From: Adiantum capillus-veneris
Taxonomy: Eukaryota; Streptophyta; Polypodiopsida; Polypodiales; Pteridaceae
Length of the DNA: 64,000 nt
NCBI GenBank assembly: GCA_014529385.2
Contig: CM043947.1
Coordinates: 101,539,811-101,603,810 of the forward strand
Direction of reading: 5' to 3'
Below, in pieces: positions 56,797-64,000 of this stretch; positions within the stretch are counted from its first letter, which is position 1, and every line of letters starts with the position of its first letter. Both the position numbers and the translations under genes were made by a program. Under the pieces are notes generated by a model that worked only from the letters and a program-made list of their open reading frames with translations, had not been told where the DNA came from and searched no databases.

Positions 56797-58314
56797 TATG
56801 GTGACCGCGGAGAGCACGACGGCTTTGAGAGCTTCGAGGCGATAGCTCGCTCACTCTCGACGGTGGAGTTCGATCGCGGAGTTTCACGGAGAGCGATTTT
56901 AGCTTGAGGAGCATTGTCTTTGGAGCTTAGGAGCTTGGTGTGGTCAAGCTTGGTCGAGGAGGCGGTTGCGGCTTCCTTGGTGAGAGGAGCTTTTGAGCTC
57001 AGTGGAGCTTGTTAGAGAAGTGCTCGGCGGAGGAGAGCTTGACATTCGAGTGCTTGGATGCTGTTGTGGCAGAGATCTTGCATTGGAGCTTGCATTGAGA
57101 GGACATTGCATCATGCAGAGTGGAGCAGGAGCAGGTTCAAGACTGTGTGTAGCTCGTTTTTGCCATTTTCGGGCTCTAAAACGCAGTTTTTTGCGTAGCT
57201 CCGTCATACAGAGTCAAATCTACATGATCCAAGAGTCTAGGTCAGGGTTTTGGCACGCTCCGGACGCGATGGTGATGTCTATTTGCTGAAATTATGCTTT
57301 GAATTACAGCAGGTACAGCAGCAGGTTTATTTGTGCACTTTCGGGTCCCAAAAACACTGTTTTTGGTATATCTCACACACACGGAGTATTTTCTGCAGCA
57401 ACCAGCAAATTCATAGGTGTACACAGGTTTTTGGATATGCATTTATCCAGCGAGCCACTCATGCGAGAGTGAGCTATGTTGCCATGGTCTTGGCGGTTTA
57501 TGTATGCCATATATGGATTTGTGTATTTGTTTATGGCTGAGATTATTTGAGATTTGACTCAATTTATAGAAGAAACTCTGTTGGATTTTATTCAGGTTCT
57601 CGCCATAGCTTCTACGTATCCGTAGGTTGCTCTTTGATAGTTTAGTGGTTGAGTTTACTCCCACTTTGACAGGTGATTTTCAGTCATCATTTGGTTGGAG
57701 TTTGGAGTCACTTGTGTATGCCCTTGTGTGTCGTATTTCGTATTGCGCATAGCGACAGATCTTGCAAGGTTTTGCGAAATGTTGCTATAGTTATCTGGCA
57801 GACATTTGCTCATCGATTGAAAGGTATTTTGGCAGCAATCATCACTCACATGTATGTCATTTGAGGTGCCGTTGAGTGGTACTCCGGCAAGAGCGGGTAT
57901 GCTCATATGTATGACTTTGTGAGGTGATTCCGGTCGAGTTTATTCCCGGATTGGCCATTGTGGCATATATTATTGTCTCTTTGAGGTTTACTGTTGAGAT
58001 TGCTCCAGTTACAAAGGAGACTCTGCCAAAATTTTGTCAGATATTTATGCGCAATTGAGTCATATTGACTTGTGATTTTGTGCAAGGTTTTGCACGGTTA
58101 TTGGTGCAACTTTGCATCAGGTTTTGAGCCATATTTGTAGACTTTTGTTGATGCGATTCGAGCCAGTTTAGGGCTGACTTGTATTGACATTGCGGGAGCT
58201 CTATTTTGGAGTGTGTCTCACAGGTTTTACATTGTGTTTCTGGCCATATTTGTAGACAGTTTCCAGGTGTTGTTGGTGAGGTGGTTTTGCTTTCTAGTTT
58301 TCTACATTGTGCTC
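56797..58314 (+). other. 1.5 kb leader of the copia-type element
   Basis: Only short open frames. The part near 56830-57010 is rich in GAGCTT and GGAGCTTG phrases, and 57530-58200 in TTTTG/GAG. No motif recognised. Such long leaders are unusual for copia elements. Confidence 0.55.
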
Positions 58315-59820
58315 ATGGCAGAGACAGGTGATCGATCAGATTGTGACCTCTCACAGATGCGCGTGTTTGATGGGTCAGACTTTGCGGCATGGAGAGAGTG
58401 TATGCTTGATGCATTGACACAGCGAGGGTTGCATCGACCATTGAGTGGTGATGCAGGTAGACCTTCAAACATGTCTGACGATCAGTGGCGGGAGCTAGAG
58501 GAGATGGCACTATCTACACTCTCTTTGCACCTTGCGGAATCTGTATATGCTCTTGTTATGTATGAGGCTACTTCGAGAGCACTTTGGCGCAGATTACATG
58601 ATATGTATGATAGATATGAGTCATCAAGGACTCGTGTGAGACATGTACATTCATGAGTATGCCGACAGGTGACATGTTGGTATTGTGGTCATTCTGGACA
58701 CGTTAGACGGCGTTGTTTTCGTCGTATGCGACATCGTAGGAGACATGGAAGTCTCAGAGATGTATGTAGTGATGCCATGGACTCAGTTGCTTTGACAGTT
58801 GAGGCAGATGTAGTGTCGGAGTATACTAGTGACGGGGATGTCACTTTTACCTCGAGCTATGCAGGAGATGCTATACATGTGGATAGTGCACTCCCTTCGC
58901 AGTGGTTGCTAGACGCAGATGCTATGTTTCATGTCACGCCGCATCGTGCATGGTTTTGTAGCTATTCTAGCGGGATGCTTGGCAGTGTACGTTTGACCGA
59001 TGGATCGGTGCATGCGATAGCAGGTGCAGGAGATGTGAGACTGTCATTACCGAGTGGTGCATCTTACTTGTTACGACATGTACGCTATGTACCAGATTTG
59101 ACAGTGAGTTTGATCTTGATTGGTCAGCTTAGAGATTGTGGATGTCAGATTTCGCTACGAGAGCGAGATTTTGGGATGCATTTGGGTTCGCTAGTGATTG
59201 TGAGAGGTGCCAGGAGTGGTACAGGTTACCCATTGCATGTGGATCACACGAGAGACAGTGTTGTCTCTGTGATCATGCAGCCAGGTAGAGAGCGAGAGAG
59301 CAGGCGAGTCTCTTTTGCTCATGGGTTGCAGGGTACTTTGCATGGAGTGCAGAGTAGTGAGCTCGTTGTGCACATAGTTGGGGCACGACTTGAGCAGTCA
59401 CACAGAGAGGTGACAGAGTCAGACATGCATGCTTTGCTAGTGACTGAGCAAAGCAGAGAGTCAGTTGTGCGAGATACTTCTATGCAGGATAGACAGGTAG
59501 AGCGGTCTTGCTCTAGTGAGTCACGACAGGAGGACGTTGTGCAAGAGTCTATGCATACGGAGTTAGAGCATGAGAGCTCTAGTGAGTCACAGCAAATTGA
59601 GTGGTCATGTTTACAGTGGATGATTGTAGAGGAGGCTGAGATGTCAGCGATTATGCAGTCATTCCTTTCTATGCTCGACAGTGAGCATGGGGATATAGTT
59701 GTGCACGATATGTCTTCCAACAGACACCTAGAGCAGCTGGTTTGCTCTGAGGTTGCACGACAGGTTGATGCGTCTTTTGTGGACAGTCAGGAGATGCATG
59801 TGGCTGACACGCCTTGTTAG
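58315..59820 (+). pseudogene. Gag-protease frame of the copia-type element, with Ser/Glu/Gln-rich extension
   Basis: I take the Met at 58315 (AETGDRSDCDLS) as gag start because copia gag sequence begins there. The gag core (MRVFDGSDFAAWRECMLDAL, MSDDQWRELEEMALSTLSLH, ATSRALWRRLHDMYDRYE) runs to a TGA at 58654. It continues in the same frame with a CCHC knuckle (58672-58713) and a protease-like region (LLDADAMFHVTPHRAWF, LTDGSVHAIAGAGDVRL, LRHVRYVPDLTVSLILIGQL). The active site reads DAD, where DSG or DTG is expected. From about 59240 to 59817 a Ser/Glu/Gln-rich stretch replaces the pre-integrase and integrase. TAG ends it at 59818-59820, but the frame continues into the RT remnant. Confidence 0.85.
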
Positions 59821-60144
59821 TCAGAGATGCCTATTGCCAGGGATATATATGTTGATGCATGCTCCGTAGAGCTAGCAGGGCCCGCTAGCATTGCATCGGC
59901 ATTCGATGGTCTCATGTATGAGATGTTGATCTTGAGACCGGATATCGCAGCTGCAGTGGGGGCATTTGCAGTTGGGGTTGTCAGCCGTTTGTTGACTGAT
60001 GATGGCATAGTGCACGAGGGAGATATGCAGGTATTGCGTACATACTTGCAGTACGTGTGTGGTATGTCTGGTGGTGTATGGACTTACACGGGAGCAGGAC
60101 AGTCGGATGCACACGATCACAGCCAGCCAGTGGGCATCGGTTGA
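59821..60144 (+). pseudogene. Remnant of copia RT end
   Basis: In frame with the gag-protease ORF after one TAG. It contains ASAFDGLMYEMLILRPDIAA and AVGAFAVGVVSRLLTDDG, then MQVLRTYLQYVCGM. This recalls the segment after copia RT (VGSLMYAMVCTRPDIAQAVG, then a W-.-A.KR..RYL motif). The catalytic part of RT and RNase H is absent. A purine tract AAGTGGGAGG before 60224 completes the 3' end. Confidence 0.68.
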
Positions 60145-60223
60145 GAGCGGTTTTCTCTCGCCTTTTGTAGTCTTTAGACTAGGTTCTCTTGCTTAAAGGC
60201 ACAATCACCTTTAAGTGGGAGGT

Positions 60224-60415
60224 TGTTGGGGTATAGGCGTCTGTTCCTTGCCCGGCCGCCCAGAGTCTGGGCGCCCACTGACTTGTATACCTTATACATA
60301 GCATAAGTGTATAGGGGGCTACTCACTCTTTGAGTCTCTCCACCCATATCTGTGTGTCGTGTGTCTCCTTCTCTCTCTATCACTCTCCGTCTATGGTGCT
60401 CCCCGATCCCCTTCA
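60224..60415 (+). repeat. Right LTR of the copia-type element (192 bp)
   Basis: TGTTGGGGTATAGGCG to CCCCTTCA, preceded by the purine tract AAGTGGGAGGT and followed by AGAGG. Confidence 0.9.
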
Positions 60416-61140
60416 AGAGGGAAGCAACCTGGATTACTCTAGCCATTGCCTATCCCAAATTCACCATGGGAGAGTATATCCATGGATTTCATCTTTGGAC
60501 TTCCCAAGTCTATCCATGGGAATACGGGAATATGGAAAATGCTCGACAGGTTTAGCAAACAAGCACACTTAATTCCTGTCAAAAAGACTATTAAGGCATA
60601 CCAAATGGCAAATCTCTTCATATCTCAGATTCAAACACCATGGATTACCAACATCCATCGTGTCAGATAGAGATCCTAGAATGACCAGTAACTTCTGGAA
60701 AGGTCTCTTTGAAAATCTAGGAACAAGATTGAATTTCTCTTCGGCCTATCACCCACAAACGGATGGCCAAAGTGAGATAGCCAATCTTATGATACTCGAT
60801 CTATTAAAGACTTATGTTACAGAATTAGATCAACGCTCACAATGGGAAAAGTACTTACCTCTTGTAGAGTATTCCTACAATAATACTGTACATACTTCTA
60901 TGGGAAAAGCACCTTTTGAGATCATTGAGGGAAGACCTAAAAGTCCCTTGCTACTCAAAGTACATGGGAAGATCTTCGCTGCCGATGAGTATAGTCGTGA
61001 CCAAGAATCTTTTCTAAAGATTAAGGACGCTATATCCATCTCTCAACAAAGGCAAAAAGTTGTTGCTGCTAACAAGCACAGAAGGGCCTTACCATTCAAA
61101 GAAAAATGATTGGGTCTTACTTAAGTTTCCTAAGGCTTGA
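60416..61140 (+). pseudogene. Integrase core of C-plus after the insertion
   Basis: Continues the host frame with [20 protein letters not shown] (first catalytic Asp, about 60445-60500; a TAG replaces the preceding Gln), [32 protein letters not shown] (second Asp) and YHPQTDGQSEIANLMILDLL (Glu). Then come EYSYNNTVHTSMGKAPFEII and QQRQKVVAANKHRRALPFK. All three catalytic residues are present, but the frame changes at about 60655 and again near 61105. Confidence 0.87.
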
Positions 61141-61426
61141 TTAAGGCAAACGACGGGCAAAAATCCTACCGGCCATCAAAAGTATTATGCTAAGCTAGCA
61201 AAAAGATACTATGGTCCTTTCCTAAATCAATGAGACGGCCTACCAACTCAAGTTGCCCAACCATTGGCTCATACACAATGCTTTTAATGTGAGTCTACTC
61301 AAGCCCTACAAAGGAGAGCCACCAAGTGAACCAATTAATGAAGACCCTCCCAAAATTGAAGACCAAGAAGAGGTGCTACAACCCAAAGCTCTCCTTCGGC
61401 ATGAAGACAAGGTACTACGACATGGT
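61097..61426 (+). repeat. 330 bp tandem duplication in the integrase tail, copy 1
   Basis: CAAAGAAAAATGATTGGGTC to GGTACTACGACATGGT, repeated at exactly 330 bp offset (61427-61756) with only one or two differences (GACGGGCAAAAA vs GACGGGAAAAAA; TACCGGCC vs TACCAGCC). Both copies encode NHWLIHNAFNVSLLKPYKGE and the start of the chromodomain-like tail. Confidence 0.95.
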
Positions 61427-61756
61427 CAAAGAAAAATGATTGGGTCTTACTTAAGTTTCCTAAGGCTTGATTAAGGCAAACGACGGGAAAAAATCCTACC
61501 AGCCATCAAAAGTATTATGCTAAGCTAGCAAAAAGATACTATGGTCCTTTCCTAAATCAATGAGACGGCCTACCAACTCAAGTTGCCCAACCATTGGCTC
61601 ATACACAATGCTTTTAATGTGAGTCTACTCAAGCCCTACAAAGGAGAGCCACCAAGTGAACCAATTAATGAAGACCCTCCCAAAATTGAAGACCAAGAAG
61701 AGGTGCTACAACCCAAAGCTCTCCTTCGGCATGAAGACAAGGTACTACGACATGGT
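61427..61756 (+). repeat. 330 bp tandem duplication, copy 2
   Basis: Second copy, continuing into the rest of the tail (YLIKFKNYPFEDARW-type residues up to about 61850, in a shifted frame). 330 is a multiple of 3, so the duplication itself keeps frame. Confidence 0.95.
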
Positions 61757-62240
61757 AAGATTATCTGATGGTATCTTATTAAGTTCAAAAATTATCCTTT
61801 TGAAGATGCTAGATGGATGCAAAGAATACAACTTAAAGATAGTATGAACCTTGTCAATGCTTACAATGCTACTTTAGTGTAAGCAAATGTATAAATTTCT
61901 TTTAAATGACCCATGTTCTTGTCCTATAAGACTGGTTCTCTTTTTAATTGTGCACAAATTTAAATAGTATGCATGCTTAGAATCATGTTTGTGATGACGA
62001 CGTCTCTCAAACACCAAGTAGAATTTTGTCACTCTACTTTGGGAGAATGAAATGGACTAAGGAGCAGACATGCTTGCGACAGCTATGTCTCCCAAGCACC
62101 AAATGGATTGGTCGTCCATCTTGAAAGATGTCGTAGCGTAAAAAGGGATCCTCTACCCGCTAAGTAAGATTGACTAATCACTAAGGTTTTATCTCTTGAA
62201 AGCATAGTCGAGGACGACTGTGCTCTTAAGAGAGAGGTAA
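61757..62240 (+). other. Chromodomain-like tail end, 3' untranslated region and purine tract of C-plus
   Basis: Coding resemblance ends near 61860. The rest aligns with 26852-27120 in reverse, including GTCGAGGACGACTGTG and AAGAGAGAGG before the LTR. About 75 bp near 62045-62100 (AAATGGACTAAGGAGCAGAC...) are not present in C-minus. Confidence 0.65.
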
Positions 62241-62539
62241 TTTCATAAAATCTAATATCTAACCAACCCAAATGATTTTCTCATATTAAATTGATCATTT
62301 AATGTGGGAGAATAAACGGGAACAAGGGTTAGTATATAGACATGTGCTTATCGATCTATCTCAACATGGGGCCAATGGTAATGGGGCCCAAATGAGAGAT
62401 GGTCTATCAAAGAGCAAGGCTAACCAATGGAGCATAAAGAGCTTAGGGTTAGCTTCATTGAAGACCTCCAATAGTTAGTGTAAAAGTCCTTTGACCTTAG
62501 GTAAGCTAGGGCTATGCTTGAGGTGGGAACCCGGCCCAA

Positions 62540-62757
62540 GCTTAAGGTGCTTGAGGTGCTTGTCGTGCTTGCTGACTAAGCTGCTTGAGGTGCTTGTCGT
62601 GCTTGATGAATAAGGTGCATGAGGTGCTTGTCGTGCTTGCTGACTAAGGTGCTTGAGGTGCTTGTCATGCTTGCCGACTAAGGTGCTTGAGGTGCTTGTG
62701 GGAACACCACCCAAGCTTGAGGTGCTTTGTCATGCTTGCGGACTAAGGTGCTTGAGA
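62540..62757. repeat. 34-36 bp minisatellite in the 3' LTR
   Basis: About six imperfect units of AAGGTGCTTGAGGTGCTTGT plus CGTGCTTGCTGACT, with one unit broken by GGGAACACCACCCAAGC, a phrase that also occurs just upstream of the array. Confidence 0.88.
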
Positions 62758-62830
62758 TAAGGTGTGCCAAAAGGTCAATATTCAATCCCTACAAGGAGGG
62801 TGCGAGCCCTACAAGACGGGGGATGAGAGA

Positions 62831-62831
62831 G

Positions 62832-62862
<31 letters not shown>
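62831..62862. repeat. (CA)n microsatellite
   Basis: About 15 CA units. A shorter CA run is at 63184-63207. Confidence 0.93.
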
Positions 62863-63887
62863 GGCATGCTTGGTACAAAGAAAGCAAAAGGGACACTTGT
62901 CAAGTTCCTCCTCATGTTGCCCTCATGGTGTGCCTGAAGCCTATTGGTTGGCTATCCAAGGAGTCCAATGATAATTTAGAAGATTTAATTAATTATCTTT
63001 GCATTTATCAAGTCCTCTCTCTCAAAGGGGAAAGGGGGACACTTGTCTTAAGGCTACCCTTGTTACTTGATTTACCTCCTGCTTGTGATTGGCCACGCCT
63101 GGAGGAGTCCAATGAGCTTCAAGCATGAGCTACAAGGGGGGTCAACCAAGGAAGCTAGGGGTCTGCTTAGGGGGTATACTCTCCCACACACACTCACACA
63201 CACACACTTTGATTGTGTGAAGTGCAAAGTGCAAAGTGCAAGAGCTCCCTCTCCTTCTCCAAGCAAATAGAGAGGTTGAGAGCCTACACCAACACTCTTG
63301 GCTATGGAATGCAAATCCAACCAAGAGACATGCTTCAACGCTTAAGCTTGCCATCTTCTCCATCTTCATTACTATGCTTTTATGTATGCTAGCAATAAGA
63401 GCGATGATAAGTGAGGAACTAGTTCTTCCTCCTATGAGATGTTTCTTCTTCCTCTTCCCCTACCCTCTTTCCCTACTATCTCTCTCCACTTTGAAGGTGT
63501 TTGAGGTCTTGGGATAGTTAATGCTTTCCTCAAAGTTTATGTTATGCTTGTGAAGCATGAAAAGCTTTCCATCTTCATTGCATCACCTAGGTCACAAGGA
63601 ACACAAGGATTGTATTGTAACGAGTCTCTCTTAATGGGAGAAATCATAATATAAATGCTTATTGGAGGGGGGACCGGCTCCATATAAATATGGTCCTCAA
63701 TTGTTGTCATGTTCTCTATATTCTCTCTCTTGCAAAAGTATTATTCATGCCAAGTTAACTAAATGCTATGTTTTATGTTGCTACCATCATTTATGTTCAC
63801 CCGCTATGCTCACAAAGTAATTTCACAAAAGTACTCTCTCTAATTTTGGTTACTCTCAAGTTAATAGGTCAATTCCATTACATGCAG

Positions 63888-63970
63888 TCGTGGATTCAAA
63901 GGCTATTTCAAATGCAAAACTTTGGCATCCATGTTTTGGTCATCTGAATTTTGCCAGTTTGATGCGTTTG
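63888..63970 (+). pseudogene. Copia pre-integrase fragment
   Basis: Translates to SKAISNAKLWHPCFGHLNFA followed by SLMRL, which matches the LWH-R-GH-N--SL zinc-binding pre-integrase motif of copia polyproteins. It begins right after the C-plus LTR and is only about 80 bp long. Confidence 0.7.
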
Positions 63971-64000
63971 CTACCATCATTTATGTTCACCCGCTATGCT
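63970..64000 (+). repeat. Repeated piece of the C-plus LTR at the window end
   Basis: CTACCATCATTTATGTTCAC and the following CCGCTATGCT repeat 63780-63810 exactly. The window ends inside it. Confidence 0.85.

Larger units (their letters stand above)
56152..60415 (+). mobile_element. Non-autonomous copia-type element inserted in C-plus (4.26 kb)
   Basis: Bounded by the perfect 5 bp target duplication AGAGG (56147-56151 and 60416-60420). It starts TGTTGGGG and ends CCCTTCA. Short LTRs (180 bp left, 192 bp right) flank a primer site, a 1.5 kb leader, a gag-protease frame, a Ser/Glu/Gln-rich region and a remnant of RT. Integrase and most of RT are absent. A foreign gag fragment lies between left LTR and primer site. 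The host integrase reads across the site once the insert is ignored. Confidence 0.88.
51562..63882 (+). mobile_element. Chromodomain Ty3/gypsy element C-plus, split by a copia insertion
   Basis: Partial 5' LTR (51562-52202), primer site, gag, protease, RT, RNase H, integrase, chromodomain-like tail and 3' LTR (62241-63882), all on the plus strand. The LTR ends match (CCAATTCCATTACA at 52202 and 63882). The internal region is interrupted inside integrase at 56152-60415. Many frameshifts and deletions show an old, inactive copy. It is the same family as C-minus. Confidence 0.88.
62241..63882 (+). repeat. 3' LTR of C-plus (about 1.64 kb)
   Basis: Starts after the purine tract. The first two bases read TT where C-minus has TG. 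It ends CCATTACA at 63882. It contains a minisatellite, two CA repeats, and a TATA-like box at 63681-63690. The last 640 bp match the partial 5' LTR. Confidence 0.82.

Noticed and set aside
62540-62757. Regularly spaced repeats that superficially resemble a CRISPR array
   Set aside because: Units are directly adjacent without unique spacers and lie inside a plant retrotransposon LTR.

Overview
The window is repeat-rich plant nuclear DNA with no recognisable host gene. The retroelement families, the plant-style TATA boxes in their LTRs, the initiator-Met-type primer sites, a CACTA transposase relic and a LINE zinc-finger tail all point to a large, transposon-filled vascular-plant genome. I cannot name the species from the sequence.

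Layout. 1-10209: a young Tat-type Ty3/gypsy element on the minus strand. Its 3' LTR is cut by the window edge. Gag-protease, reverse transcriptase (RT), two RNase H domains and integrase lie in one reading frame broken by three stop codons, and the integrase has lost one catalytic Asp. 10210-20840: a mosaic of microsatellites, a LINE tail, an unrecognised decayed open region behind a TATA box, a 1.2 kb tandem duplication with repeated hairpins, a purine-rich minisatellite, and two abutting elements with 12 bp terminal inverted repeats. 20840-26620: a decayed Ty3/gypsy element (minus). 26620-41440: a chromodomain gypsy element (minus; here C-minus) whose two ends are separated by about 11 kb of another chromodomain gypsy family (here D), arranged LTR-internal-LTR-truncated internal. 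41640-44330: a decayed CACTA (En/Spm) transposase. 44990-48200: a very decayed gypsy integrase region. 50360-51290: two copia-like LTR/primer-site remnants facing opposite ways. 51562-63882: a plus-strand relative of C-minus (here C-plus), split by a 4.26 kb copia-type insertion at 56152-60415 with a perfect 5 bp target-site duplication (AGAGG). The last bases hold a copia pre-integrase fragment and a repeated piece of LTR.

The most interesting object is the copia insertion. It has short LTRs and a gag-protease reading frame, but no integrase and almost no RT. A Ser/Glu/Gln-rich region takes their place. A gag-protease fragment from a different relative sits between its left LTR and its primer-binding site. 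Also worth checking are the terminal-inverted-repeat pair with a palindromic junction, the unrecognised decayed open region behind a TATA box at 11254-13484, and the 1.2 kb tandem unit with conserved AATAGCGA/TCGCTATT hairpins.

Nothing here works as an operon or pathway. The window records successive transposon insertions, recombination and decay. Lineage names rest on domain order and motifs read by eye; no database search was possible.
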